Assembly: GCF_004886325.1 (NCBI RefSeq)
Contig: NZ_QXFN01000002.1
Location: 620,001-684,000 of the forward strand
Direction of reading: 5' to 3'
DNA length: 64,000 bases
Origin: Cellulomonas telluris
GTDB lineage: Bacteria; Actinomycetota; Actinomycetes; Actinomycetales; Cellulomonadaceae
In this document: positions 34,431 to 44,052 of the stretch, in pieces
Layout: each line of letters opens with the position of its first letter
Numbering within the stretch: the first letter of the stretch is position 1
Made by a program: the position numbers and the translations under genes
Notes under the pieces: generated by a model
What the model was told of the DNA's origin: nothing
The model's database searches: none
The model's input: only the letters and a program-made list of their open reading frames with translations

Positions 34431-35450
34431 ATGAGTGAGCGGAACACACCCGAGGCCATCGTCCCCCTCCCGACCGGCCAGCAGGCCGACCCCGGCAACC
34501 AGCAGCCGACGAGCCGGGTGGAGGACGACCTCCAGGGCGCCACCACCGACAAGTCGTACTCGCAGGGCCAGCTCGCGCTGCGCCGGTTCCTCCGGCACCG
34601 CGCGGCGATGATCTCCCTCGGGATCCTGCTGTTCATCACGGTGCTCGCGTTCACGTCCATCGGGGTCGGTCCGATCCCCGGCTGGTGGAAGTTCAGCTAC
34701 ACGCAGCCGGTCGAGGTCATCAACGGCGGACGGCCCACGCTCTCGCTGTGGCCGTTCCGCATCGGCGAGCACCCCTTCGGACAGGACACGATCGGGCGCG
34801 ACTGGTTCGCCCTCGTCATGCGCGGGACGCAGCGCTCGCTCATCATCGCGTTCGTCGTCGGGATCGTCTCCACGCTCATCGGCACGGCGGTCGGCGCGCT
34901 CGCCGGCTACTACCGCGGCTGGGTCGAGGCGCTCCTCATGCGCATGACCGACCTGCTCATCGTCATCCCGCTGCTCGCACTCGCCGCCGCGCTGGGCCAG
35001 ATCTCCGGCGGCCGCAACATCGTGGTGCTGGCGCTCGTCCTGGGGCTGGTGACCTGGACCGGGCTGGCGCGCCTCGTGCGCGGCGAGATCCTCTCGCTGC
35101 GCGAGCGTGAGTTCGTCGCCGCGGCCCGCGCCGTCGGCACCTCGCCCGCGCGCATCATCGTCAAGCACATCCTGCCGAACACGCTCGGCACGATCATCGT
35201 CGCGGCGACGCTCTCGATCGCCTCGGCGATCCTGCTCGAGACCTCGCTGTCCTACCTGGGCTTCGGCGTGAAGCCGCCGGACACCTCGCTGGGCCTCCTG
35301 ATCTCGGACTACCAGAACGCCTTCACGTCGCGGCCGTGGCTGTTCTGGTGGCCCGGCCTCTTCATCCTCGGCATCGCCCTCACCGTGAACTTCATCGGCG
35401 ACGGCCTCCGCGACGCGTTCGACCCGCGCCAGAACAGGAAGAAGGACTGA
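34431..35450 (+). CDS. Peptide ABC permease DppC/OppC-type
   Basis: The 339-residue protein has a hydrophilic N-terminus of about 55 residues, then the OppC-like core: FGQDTIGRDWFALVMRGTQ, six membrane segments and the coupling loop EFVAAARAVGTSPARII. Its stop shares one base with the start of the fused ATPase gene (TGATG), so expression is coupled. It forms the importer channel with the preceding permease. Confidence 0.95.
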   Translation: MSERNTPEAIVPLPTGQQADPGNQQPTSRVEDDLQGATTDKSYSQGQLALRRFLRHRAAMISLGILLFITVLAFTSIGVGPIPGWWKFSYTQPVEVINGGRPTLSLWPFRIGEHPFGQDTIGRDWFALVMRGTQRSLIIAFVVGIVSTLIGTAVGALAGYYRGWVEALLMRMTDLLIVIPLLALAAALGQISGGRNIVVLALVLGLVTWTGLARLVRGEILSLREREFVAAARAVGTSPARIIVKHILPNTLGTIIVAATLSIASAILLETSLSYLGFGVKPPDTSLGLLISDYQNAFTSRPWLFWWPGLFILGIALTVNFIGDGLRDAFDPRQNRKKD

Positions 35451-37222
35451 TGACGGTCACCCCCAGCGTCGGCAGCACGCCGATCGACGGCCGCGTCCTG
35501 AGCTTCGACGACCTCGACGTGCGGTTCACCACCGAGTTCGGGTCGGTCCACGCGGTCAAGGGCATCTCGCTCGAGGTGCGCCCCGGCGAGGTCGTCGCCC
35601 TCGTCGGCGAGTCGGGCTCCGGCAAGTCGGTCACGTCGATGACGGCGCTCGGCCTCCTGCCGAAGAACGCCCGCGTGGGCGGGTCGGTGGAGGTCGCCGG
35701 CAAGTCGGTCGGGTCGCTCGACCGCCGCGAGCTGCGGCGGCTGCGCGGCAACGACGTCGCGATGGTCTTCCAGGAGCCGATGACCGCGCTCAACCCGGTG
35801 CTGACGATCGGGCTCCAGATGAGCGAGGCGCTCGAGCTGCACGGCATCGCGTACGGGCAGGCCGCGCTGGAGCGCGCGGTCGAGCTGCTGCGGATGGTGG
35901 GCATCCCCGAGCCGGAGCGACGGGTCAAGCAGTACCCGCACGAGCTCTCGGGCGGTCAGCGGCAGCGCGTCGTCATCGCGCTCGCCATCAGCTGCAACCC
36001 GAAGGTGATCATCGCCGACGAGCCGACGACGGCCCTCGACGTCACCGTGCAGGCGGAGATCCTCGACCTCCTGCGGTCGCTCAAGGACCAGCTCGACACC
36101 GGCATCCTGCTCATCACCCACAACATGGGCGTCGTGGCGGACATGGCCGACCGCGTGGCCGTCATGTACAAGGGCGAGATCGTCGAGCGGGGCACCGTCG
36201 ACGACGTGCTCAACCGGCCGCAGCACGCGTACACGCGGCGGCTCCTCGGAGCCGTGCCCCACCTCGGTCGCGGCCCGGGCCAGTTCGGCACGGCGCGCGG
36301 TGCCGCGGAGTCCGTCGACCTCACGGGCGTGCCCGCGCTCGAGGTCAAGAACGTCGTCATCGAGTACCACCGCATCGGCAAGCCGCCGTTCCGGGCCGTC
36401 GACGACGTGACGTTCGACGTCAAGCAGGGCGAGGTCGTCGGGCTCGTCGGGGAGTCGGGCTCGGGCAAGTCGACCCTCGGCCGGGCGGCGCTCGGCCTCA
36501 TCCCGGCGACGAGCGGCGAGGTCACGCTGTTCGGCGAGCGCTTCACGGGGATGAAGGCGAAGGACGCGAAGCGCCTGCGCCGCCGCATCGGCGTCATCTT
36601 CCAGGACCCGGCCGCGTCCCTGAACCCGCGCCTGCCGATCGGCGACGTCATCAGCGAGCCGATGATCGTGCACGGCGTGGGCGACCGCCGCTCGCGGCAG
36701 AAGACGGTGTACGAGCTGCTCGACGCGGTGCACCTGCCGCGCAGCGTCTTCAACCGCTACCCGCACGAGCTCTCGGGCGGTCAGCGGCAGCGCGTCTCCG
36801 TGGCCCGGGCGCTGACGCTCGAGCCGGAGCTGCTCGTGGCCGACGAGCCGACGTCGGCGCTGGACGTGTCCGTCCAGGCCAGCGTGCTCGCGATGTTCAC
36901 CGAGCTGCAGGAGCGGTACCGGTTCGCGTGCCTGTTCGTCTCGCACGACCTCGCGGTCGTCGACCTGCTGGCGCACCGCGTGGTCGTGCTCCGGGACGGC
37001 CGGATCGTCGAGCAGGGTGAGCGCGAGGAGGTGCTCCAGCGCCCGCGCGAGGAGTACACGCAGCGTCTGCTCGCCGCGGCGCCCGTGCCCGAGCCGGGGG
37101 AGCAGCGCCGTCGGCGCGAGGAGCGGCACCGCCTGCTCCAGAGCTTCGGCGACGAGGTCACGGCGCTGCAGGTGGACCCGGAGCGCCAGCACGGCGCGCT
37201 CGACGACAGCACCCGCGAGTAA
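35450..37222 (+). CDS. Fused double ABC ATPase for peptide import (DppD-DppF)
   Basis: The 590-residue protein holds two complete nucleotide-binding domains. The first has [18 protein letters not shown] and VIIADEPTTALDV. The second begins near residue 300 with [20 protein letters not shown] and LLVADEPTSALDV. Each is followed by the Pro-rich oligopeptide-type C-terminal segment (PQHAYTRRLL, REEYTQRLL). Separate DppD and DppF genes are usual; fusion gives a fixed heterodimer and is frequent in actinobacteria. ATG overlaps the permease stop. Confidence 0.95.
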   Translation: MTVTPSVGSTPIDGRVLSFDDLDVRFTTEFGSVHAVKGISLEVRPGEVVALVGESGSGKSVTSMTALGLLPKNARVGGSVEVAGKSVGSLDRRELRRLRGNDVAMVFQEPMTALNPVLTIGLQMSEALELHGIAYGQAALERAVELLRMVGIPEPERRVKQYPHELSGGQRQRVVIALAISCNPKVIIADEPTTALDVTVQAEILDLLRSLKDQLDTGILLITHNMGVVADMADRVAVMYKGEIVERGTVDDVLNRPQHAYTRRLLGAVPHLGRGPGQFGTARGAAESVDLTGVPALEVKNVVIEYHRIGKPPFRAVDDVTFDVKQGEVVGLVGESGSGKSTLGRAALGLIPATSGEVTLFGERFTGMKAKDAKRLRRRIGVIFQDPAASLNPRLPIGDVISEPMIVHGVGDRRSRQKTVYELLDAVHLPRSVFNRYPHELSGGQRQRVSVARALTLEPELLVADEPTSALDVSVQASVLAMFTELQERYRFACLFVSHDLAVVDLLAHRVVVLRDGRIVEQGEREEVLQRPREEYTQRLLAAAPVPEPGEQRRRREERHRLLQSFGDEVTALQVDPERQHGALDDSTRE

Positions 37223-37242
37223 CCGGCCCACGGAGGTAGGGC

Positions 37243-40200
37243 GTGCGTCCGGTCGGCCTGCTCCGGGCCCGGGCGCGGTCGCGCGCCGGCGTCCTCGGTG
37301 TGCTCGCGCTGCTCGTCGCGACCGTCGCCGGGGTCGGGGGCGTCGTCGTGGTCGCCGCGGGGACGTCCGCGGTGGCCACGGCGCGGGAGCTGCTCGCGTC
37401 CGCGCCGGACGGCGACGCCGCTCTCGTCGTGCGCACCCGTCTCGGCGCCGACCCCGAGCACCAGCAGGCGGCGCTCGAGCGGGCGCTCCGGGACCGCTTC
37501 GGCGCCGTGCCGCTCGCGGTCGGCCGCTCGCTGGCGAGCCCTCCGCTCCGCGGCGCGGACGACGCGGCCGGCCGGGTGGTCCTGCGCACGGCCGCGGCGG
37601 ACGCCGGTGACGCCCTCCCGGTCGTGCCCGGCCCGGGCGAGGCGGTCGTCGCCGACGACGTCGCGGCCGCGCTCGGCGTCGCCGCGGGTGACGTGCTCGC
37701 GCTGGAGGACGGTGACCTCACGGTCGTGACGACGCCGGGGGACGCGGTCGACGCCGCGGCGCCGGCCGGCACGGGAGCGCCCGGGGCCGGGTCGGACGTG
37801 CGGGGCCCGCTGGTCGTGGCCGAGGAGACGCTGCTCGACCTCGTCGACGCCCCGTTCGTCGAGTGGACGGTCCGTCCGGTCGTCGCCGCGGCCGGGGTCG
37901 ACGACCTCCGCCGGCTGGCCGACGCGGGTGCGGCGCTGGAGCCGGTGCTGGCACGGGCGGACGGTCTCGCCGTCCGCGGCCTCACCGTGGAAGGCGACCT
38001 GCCGGCGACGGCCGCGCGCGCGGCGCAGGCCGCGACGACCGTCCGGACCGCCGGCCTCGTGCCCGTGCTGCTCCTCGCCGTCGTCGCGGCGGTCGCGGTC
38101 GGGCAGGTCGTGCGGCTCGTCGTCCGGGTCCGCGGCGGCGAGGTCGGCGTCCTCCTCGGACGCGGCGCCGACCCGGCGCGTCTCGTGCGGTGGGCGGCGG
38201 CGGAGGCGGCGGCCGTCGCGGGGGCGGGAGCGGTGGTCGGCGGCGTCTCCGCGGTCCTCGTGGCCGGGGGAGGGCGTCCCGACCCGGCCCACGTGCCCGC
38301 GGTCGCCGCGACCGCACTCGTGACGGCGGCGCTCGCCGTCGCGGTGACCGGCGCGACGACGGCGCGCCAGGTCCTGTCCTCCGCCCGTGTCGACGGTGAC
38401 GCCCGCCGGGCGCGGCTGCGGGGCGTGGCCACCGTCGCGTCGGTCCTCGGTGCGCCGCTCGTCGCGGCCCTGACGTCGTGGCGGCTGCTGCGTGCCGACG
38501 GCGTGCGCGGGGACGCGTCCTCCGCGGACCTGCTCGCCGTGGCGGCGCCGGCGGCGGTGCTCGTCGCGCTCGCCCTCGTCGGCCTCGTCCTGCTCGTGCC
38601 GCTGTCCCGGGCCGGCGAGCTCGTGACGGCCCGCCGCCCTCCGCTCGTGCCCGCCTACGTGGCGCGGCAGGTCGCCCGCCGTCAGGGCCAGCACGCGGCG
38701 GCGGCCGTCCTCCTCGTGCTCGCCGTCGGCACGGTGTCCGTCGCGGCGGCGTACGCGGCGTCGGTCGCCCGGCACCGGGGCGACCTCGCCGCCCTCGAGG
38801 CCGGCTCGGACGTGCGCGTCGCCCTGGGGAGCGAGGCCGGCGCGCGCGGCCGGGACGCGGCCGCGGTGCCGTCGGCGCCGTACGCCGGGGTGGCGGACGT
38901 CGCCGCCGCCGCGTCCGTGCTCCGCGACCGCGCGACGATCGCGGACGGGCAGGTCGCCGTGACCGCGCTGCCCGTGTCCCGGGCGGACGCCGTCGTCCGC
39001 GCACCCGTCGACCTCGGGCCGCACGTCGAGGCCCTCACCGGAGCCGTCGACGGTGCGGGCTCCGGCACGCGTCCGGCGCTGCCCGCAGGTGCGACCGCGC
39101 TCGAGGTCGAGGTGCGGGTCGCCCTCGATGCCGGACCCGGCGCAGCGGTCGGCCCCTCCGCCGTCCCTGTCGACGTCGCCGCCTGGCTCGCCGACCCGGA
39201 CGGCGGCCTCACCCGCCTCGACCTCGGCGCGGTGGCGCCCGGGGGGTCCGGCACGGCGCCCGCCGTCCTGCGCGCCGACCTGCCGGGTGCGGGGCCCTAC
39301 CGGCTCGCGGCCCTCGACGTCGGCGCCCGCGCCGCGGGCGGGACGCTCGAGGCGGAGGCGGTGCGGCTCGCCGCCGCCGCGCCGGGGGGTGCCGTCGACG
39401 TGCCGCTCCCCACGACGGCGTGGCAGGTCGCCCCGGCCGCGGGCACGGGGGTCGAGGACGCCGAGGGCGTGGGCGCGGTGGGCGTGCGCGCCGTGCTGGG
39501 CGCAGCGCCCGACGGCGGCCCGGCGCCGGCGTCCGTCCGGCTCCTCCCGCCCGCGTCCGACGGCGTGCCGGCCGTCGTGACCCCCGCCCTCGCCGAGCGT
39601 GCCGACCTCGCGCCGGGCGACCGGGTGCGCGCGGCGCTCGCCGGACCGGAGGTGGTGCTCCGGGTGGTCGGGGTCGTCGACGCGGTGCCCGGCGTCCTCG
39701 ACGCCGAGGCCGTGCTGGTCGACCTCGACGCCCTCGGCCAGGGCCTGCTGCACGACCGGAGCACCCCGGTGCTGCCGGACGAGGTGTGGCTCGCCGTCGA
39801 CGAGGGCGCACCGGCGACCGCGGTCGCGGAGGCCGCGGCGGCGCTCGCCGGGCCGGGCGCCGCGGCCACGACGGCGACGACGACCGGGGCCGACGCCGGT
39901 GCGCCCGTCGTCGACGCGTTCTGGACGACCGCGGGTGCGGCCGTCGCGCTCGCGCTCACCGGTGTCGCCGCGGTCGCGGTGGCGCTCGTGCGGGCGCGCC
40001 GCCGCGAGGTCGTCGTGCTCCGGGCGGTCGGGCAGACCCCGGCGGCGCAGGCGCGGGCACGGGCCGCGGAGCACCTGGCGGTCGCGCTGCCGGCGGTCGC
40101 GGTGGGGGCGCTGGCGGGCGCAGCGACCTCGCTGGCCCTGGTGCCACCGCTCGTGCGGTCGACCGTGCTCGCCCCGGGCCCCCTGCCGGTGCGGCTCGCC

Positions 40201-40329
40201 GCCGACACGTCGGGGGCCGCGGTGCTGGTCCTCGTGCTCCTGCTCGGCCTCACGGCGGTCGCCGTGGGGGCCGCGCTGCGGGTCCGGGGGCAGGCGCTCG
40301 ACCACGAGCACCGCGAGGAGGTCGCGTGA
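37243..40329 (+). CDS. Very large FtsX-like ABC permease (1028 aa)
   Basis: The protein has an N-terminal membrane helix (residues 15-40), an Ala/Val-rich external domain, FtsX cores around 265-420 and 465-505, a long external region of about 400 residues and C-terminal helices from 895. A GGAGGT ribosome site precedes the GTG start, 20 bases after the peptide importer ATPase gene. The adjoining gene is another giant permease with GTGA overlap, and two ATPases follow. The function is unknown; the family includes lipoprotein and peptide exporters and cell-envelope stress pumps. Confidence 0.82.
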   Translation: MRPVGLLRARARSRAGVLGVLALLVATVAGVGGVVVVAAGTSAVATARELLASAPDGDAALVVRTRLGADPEHQQAALERALRDRFGAVPLAVGRSLASPPLRGADDAAGRVVLRTAAADAGDALPVVPGPGEAVVADDVAAALGVAAGDVLALEDGDLTVVTTPGDAVDAAAPAGTGAPGAGSDVRGPLVVAEETLLDLVDAPFVEWTVRPVVAAAGVDDLRRLADAGAALEPVLARADGLAVRGLTVEGDLPATAARAAQAATTVRTAGLVPVLLLAVVAAVAVGQVVRLVVRVRGGEVGVLLGRGADPARLVRWAAAEAAAVAGAGAVVGGVSAVLVAGGGRPDPAHVPAVAATALVTAALAVAVTGATTARQVLSSARVDGDARRARLRGVATVASVLGAPLVAALTSWRLLRADGVRGDASSADLLAVAAPAAVLVALALVGLVLLVPLSRAGELVTARRPPLVPAYVARQVARRQGQHAAAAVLLVLAVGTVSVAAAYAASVARHRGDLAALEAGSDVRVALGSEAGARGRDAAAVPSAPYAGVADVAAAASVLRDRATIADGQVAVTALPVSRADAVVRAPVDLGPHVEALTGAVDGAGSGTRPALPAGATALEVEVRVALDAGPGAAVGPSAVPVDVAAWLADPDGGLTRLDLGAVAPGGSGTAPAVLRADLPGAGPYRLAALDVGARAAGGTLEAEAVRLAAAAPGGAVDVPLPTTAWQVAPAAGTGVEDAEGVGAVGVRAVLGAAPDGGPAPASVRLLPPASDGVPAVVTPALAERADLAPGDRVRAALAGPEVVLRVVGVVDAVPGVLDAEAVLVDLDALGQGLLHDRSTPVLPDEVWLAVDEGAPATAVAEAAAALAGPGAAATTATTTGADAGAPVVDAFWTTAGAAVALALTGVAAVAVALVRARRREVVVLRAVGQTPAAQARARAAEHLAVALPAVAVGALAGAATSLALVPPLVRSTVLAPGPLPVRLAADTSGAAVLVLVLLLGLTAVAVGAALRVRGQALDHEHREEVA

Positions 40330-43121
40330 ACGCCGTGCAGCTCGTGCGCCGCACCGCCGCCGCGCACGCGTCCGTGCCGCTCGCGCTCGCGGTGCTCGTC
40401 GTCCTCGTCAGCCTCGCCGCGACCGCGGCGCCCAGGCTGCTCGGGGACGTCGGGGACCGGCAGGTCAGCCACGAGGTCGCCCGGGCGGGTCCGCTCGACC
40501 GGGACGTCGTCGCCGTCGTGCCGGGGCGCTGGCCCCGCCTGCCCGCGCCCGCCGACGACGCGCCGGGGGCCGCCGGGCTCCCGGCCGACGCCGTCGCGGT
40601 GCACGGCGGCAACCTCGCGTTCCTCGAGCGCGTGCGTGCCGAGCAGCCCGAGCCGCTGCGCTCGGTCCTCGGCGACCCGCACCTCACCGTCGAGACGGGG
40701 GCGGTCCGCATCGCCGCGGTCCCGGGCGGTGCGGTCGGCTCGCCGGAGGTCACGCTCAAGGTCGACCCGCTGCTCGGCGAGCACGTCGAGCTCGTCGCGG
40801 GGGAGTGGCCCGCCGCGCCCACGGTCGTCCAGCCGTTCGACGACCTCACGGACGAGCAGTACCGCGACCTCACCGTCGAGGAGGTCGCGGAGCGTCGTGC
40901 CCGCGCCGACGCCGCGACGGGGGCGTTCGAGGTGGCGCTCGCCGAGGCGGCGGCGGAGGCGCTCGAGTGGCCGGTCGGCACCGAGCGCGCCGTGCCGGGG
41001 ACGGGTGTGCCGCTGCGGCTCACGGGGACGTTCCGGCCGCGGGACCCCGACGAGTCCTTCTGGGCCCACAACCCGCACAGCGCGAGCGCGCACGTCGTCG
41101 ACGACCTCAACCTCGGCACCTCGGCGGTCGCCTCCGCCTACCTCAGCCCGGCGTGGGACGGCACGTTCCCCGTCGGCTTCCCGGTCGGCACGGTGAGCAC
41201 GCGCGCCTGGTTCCCCGTCGCGCCCGACGCCGTCGCCGGTGACCAGGTCCACACCGTGCTCGCCCAGACCCGCGGCCTCGTCGCGGCCGACGTGCCGTGG
41301 GGCGAGGGCACCGGCGCGACGCTCGCCCCGTCCACCGGGCTCCCGGACGTGCTCGAGCAGGTGCGCGCGCAGCAGCGGACCACCGCGACCGTCCTCGCCA
41401 TCGTCGCGGCGGGGCCGGTGGGCGTCGTGGTCGCGGTCTTCTGGCTCGGCGCCCGGCTCGTGGCGTCCCGGCGGCGCGCGGCGCTCGGCCTCGTGGCGAG
41501 CCGCGGCGGCGCCGCGGGGCAGCTGCGCGCCGCGCTCGCGCTCGAGGGGCTGGTGCTCGGCCTGCCGGCGGCCGCGGTGGGCGCGCTCCTCGCGGTGCGG
41601 CTCGTTCCCGGCGGCCCGCTCGCACCGGCGGACCTCGTCGTGCCGGTGCTCGTCGGGCTCGTGCCCGCCGCGGCCCTCGCGGCCGCCCCGCTGCCCGGGG
41701 GCCTGCTCGAGCGGCGCGCCGACGTCGGCCGCAGCCGCGGGCGGGGGCGTCTGCTGGCCGAGTGCGGGGTCCTGGCCCTCACCGTCGTCGGGGTCGCGCT
41801 GCTCGCGCGGCGGGACCCGGCCGCCGGCACGTCCGCGGGCGTCGACCCCCTCGTCGCCGCGGTGCCGCTGCTCCTCGCCCTCTCGGCCTGCGTGCTCGTC
41901 CTGCGGGTCTACCCGTGGCCGCTGCGGGCCGTGGAGCGGGTGCTGCGCCGGCGCCGGGACCTCCCGCTCTTCCTCGGGGCCGCCCGCGCCGTGCGGGAGC
42001 CGGCCGGCGGCCTGGTGCCCGCCGCCGCCCTCGTCGTGGGCGTGGGCGTCGCGGTCTTCTCGGCCGTGCTCACGAGCACCCTCGCGCACGCCGTCGAGTC
42101 CACCGCGTGGCGGTCCCTGGGCGCCGACATCCGGATCAGCGGGCCGCTCGTCGGGCCCGACCTCGTCGAGCGGGTCGCGGCCGCCGACGGCGTCGCGGGC
42201 GTGGCGCGGATGGCCGACGCCGGCCGCGTGCACCTCACCGGTGCCGGCGACGCGCAGCGCGTGGCGCTCGTCGCGGTGGACGCGCTCGCGATGCAGGAGG
42301 TGCAGTCCGCCGCGGTCGGGGTGACGCCGGTGCCCACCACGTTGACGCGCGACGACGGCGGCCGGCTGCCCGTGCTCGCCGGTGCCGCGGTGGGTGTGGC
42401 GCCGGGGCAGGACGGGCTGCGGCTCGCGCTGGGCGGCGGTGTCGAGGTGGCGGTCGTCGGCGTCGCCGACGCGGTGGGCGGTGCCCGGGTGGACGCCGGC
42501 GCCGTCGTCGTGGACGCGGCGAGGCTCGAGGAGCTCACGGGCACCGAGCTGCGTCCGCGGGTCCTGCTCGTCGACGTCGCCGACGGCGCCGACCCGGAGG
42601 CCGTCCTCGAGCGGGTGCGTGCGGCCGCACCCGGGGCCCGCGTCGAGTCGCTCGCGAGCGCCACCGCGACGTACCTCGACGCCCCGATGACGGCCGGGAC
42701 GGCGCAGGCGCTGCGGGTCGCCGTCGGCCTGTCCGCGGTGCTGGTCGTCGTCGCACTCGTCCTCACGCAGATGCTCGCCGCACCGCGGCGCGCGAGCGTC
42801 CTCGCCGTGCTGCGCGCCCTCGGCCTCGCCCGGCGCGGGTCGCGGCACGTCGTCGCGTGGGAGCTCGCCCCGCTCGCGCTGGCCGCACTCGTCGCCGGCG
42901 CGGTGCTCGGTGTCGCGGTGCCGGCCGTGGTGCTCGGCGCGCTCGACGTCGCCGTGCTCACGGGCGGGCCGACGCCGCCGCGCCCCGTCCTGGACCCGCT
43001 CGTGCTCGGCGGCGTCGTCGCCGGGCTGCTCGCGGTGACGGCGGCCGCCGTCGCCGTCTCGACCTCGATCAGCAGCCGTGCGGACGTCGCCGCGCGCCTG
43101 CGCCTCGGTGAGGATGGCTGA
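40326..43121 (+). CDS. Very large FtsX-like ABC permease (931 aa)
   Basis: The 931-residue protein has an N-terminal helix, an external domain of about 320 residues (contains FWAHNPHSASAHVVDDL), helices near 355-550, a second external domain and closing helices near 800-920. GTG overlaps the previous stop. With its neighbour it probably forms a heteromeric permease served by the next two ATPases. External domains in both proteins are unusually rich in Ala, Val, Asp and Gly, and I cannot match them to a named fold. Confidence 0.82.
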   Translation: MNAVQLVRRTAAAHASVPLALAVLVVLVSLAATAAPRLLGDVGDRQVSHEVARAGPLDRDVVAVVPGRWPRLPAPADDAPGAAGLPADAVAVHGGNLAFLERVRAEQPEPLRSVLGDPHLTVETGAVRIAAVPGGAVGSPEVTLKVDPLLGEHVELVAGEWPAAPTVVQPFDDLTDEQYRDLTVEEVAERRARADAATGAFEVALAEAAAEALEWPVGTERAVPGTGVPLRLTGTFRPRDPDESFWAHNPHSASAHVVDDLNLGTSAVASAYLSPAWDGTFPVGFPVGTVSTRAWFPVAPDAVAGDQVHTVLAQTRGLVAADVPWGEGTGATLAPSTGLPDVLEQVRAQQRTTATVLAIVAAGPVGVVVAVFWLGARLVASRRRAALGLVASRGGAAGQLRAALALEGLVLGLPAAAVGALLAVRLVPGGPLAPADLVVPVLVGLVPAAALAAAPLPGGLLERRADVGRSRGRGRLLAECGVLALTVVGVALLARRDPAAGTSAGVDPLVAAVPLLLALSACVLVLRVYPWPLRAVERVLRRRRDLPLFLGAARAVREPAGGLVPAAALVVGVGVAVFSAVLTSTLAHAVESTAWRSLGADIRISGPLVGPDLVERVAAADGVAGVARMADAGRVHLTGAGDAQRVALVAVDALAMQEVQSAAVGVTPVPTTLTRDDGGRLPVLAGAAVGVAPGQDGLRLALGGGVEVAVVGVADAVGGARVDAGAVVVDAARLEELTGTELRPRVLLVDVADGADPEAVLERVRAAAPGARVESLASATATYLDAPMTAGTAQALRVAVGLSAVLVVVALVLTQMLAAPRRASVLAVLRALGLARRGSRHVVAWELAPLALAALVAGAVLGVAVPAVVLGALDVAVLTGGPTPPRPVLDPLVLGGVVAGLLAVTAAAVAVSTSISSRADVAARLRLGEDG

Positions 43122-43122
43122 C

Positions 43123-44052
43123 ATGACCACGACGAGCGCACGGCCGGGGACGGCACGGCGGGACGGACCGGACGCGTCGGAGCCGGACATCCTCTGCGAG
43201 GGGCTCGTGCGGATCTACTCGACCGAGGGGATCGAGGTGCAGGCCCTCCAGGGCCTCGACCTGCGGGTCGCGCGGGGCGACGTCGTCGCGCTCGTCGGCG
43301 CGTCGGGCTCGGGCAAGTCGACGCTGCTGAACATCCTCTCCGGCCTCGACCGGCCGACCGGCGGCCGCGCCGTGGTGGCGGGCACCGACCTCGGGTCGCT
43401 CGGCCGGCGGGAGAAGGTGCGCTACCAGCGGCACACCGTCGGCTTCGTGTGGCAGCAGACCTCCCGCAACCTCCTGCCGTACCTCACCGCCGCGCAGAAC
43501 GTCGCCGTCCCGCTCGTGCTCAGCCGTGCGCGAGACCGGTCGCGCCGCGTGGGCGAGCTCCTCGACCTGCTCGAGGTGGGCCACTGCCGGGACCGGCGGC
43601 CCGCCGAGATGAGCGGCGGCGAGCAGCAACGCGTCGCGATCGCGGTCGCGCTCGCGAACGGTCCGCGCGTCCTGCTCGCCGACGAGCCGACGGGCGAGCT
43701 CGACCACGCGATGAGCGCGGACGTCCTCGAGGCGCTGCGCGGGGCGTCGGAGGCGCTGGGGCTGACGGTGCTCGTGGTGACGCACGACCCGACGGTGTCC
43801 GAGCACGTGCGCCGGACGGTGCAGATCCGCGACGGCCGGACCTCCACGGAGGTGCTGCGCCGCGTCGAGGTGGACGAGCACGGCGCCGAGCAGCACGTGG
43901 CCGAGGAGTTCGCGGTGCTCGACCGGGCCGGGCGGCTGCAGATCCCGGAGGAGTTCGTGACGGCGCTGGACCTGCGCGACCGGGTGCGGCTGGCGCTGGA
44001 GGCCGACCACGTGGGCGTGTGGCCCGACGGCGCGGGGCGGGAGGACGCATGA
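43123..44052 (+). CDS. ABC ATPase with AbrB-like C-terminal domain
   Basis: The protein has 309 residues. A MacB-type ATPase (Walker A GASGSGKST, signature MSGGEQQR, Walker B LLADEPTGELD) fills about residues 20-235. The remaining 70 residues end in DRAGRLQIPEEFVTALDL (from Asp267), followed by an alternating RVRLALEADHVGVWP stretch. That pattern is close to the swapped-hairpin AbrB/SpoVT DNA-binding fold. Such a tail is not standard in MacB ATPases. ATG 43123 is chosen over 43114 for its ribosome-site spacing; it begins just after the permease stop. Confidence 0.85.
   Translation: MTTTSARPGTARRDGPDASEPDILCEGLVRIYSTEGIEVQALQGLDLRVARGDVVALVGASGSGKSTLLNILSGLDRPTGGRAVVAGTDLGSLGRREKVRYQRHTVGFVWQQTSRNLLPYLTAAQNVAVPLVLSRARDRSRRVGELLDLLEVGHCRDRRPAEMSGGEQQRVAIAVALANGPRVLLADEPTGELDHAMSADVLEALRGASEALGLTVLVVTHDPTVSEHVRRTVQIRDGRTSTEVLRRVEVDEHGAEQHVAEEFAVLDRAGRLQIPEEFVTALDLRDRVRLALEADHVGVWPDGAGREDA

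Noticed and set aside
30852-35168. 1438-codon open frame on the minus strand
   Set aside because: It lies antisense to a clear binding protein and two permeases. Its product is Arg/Asp/Glu/His-rich low complexity with no domain. Long spurious frames are expected at this GC content.
36781-43190. Overlapping minus-strand frames of 1176 and 1297 codons
   Set aside because: Both are antisense to the peptide ATPase, giant permeases and ATPase genes. Composition is a shadow of codon-position GC bias, and no start or ribosome site is credible.
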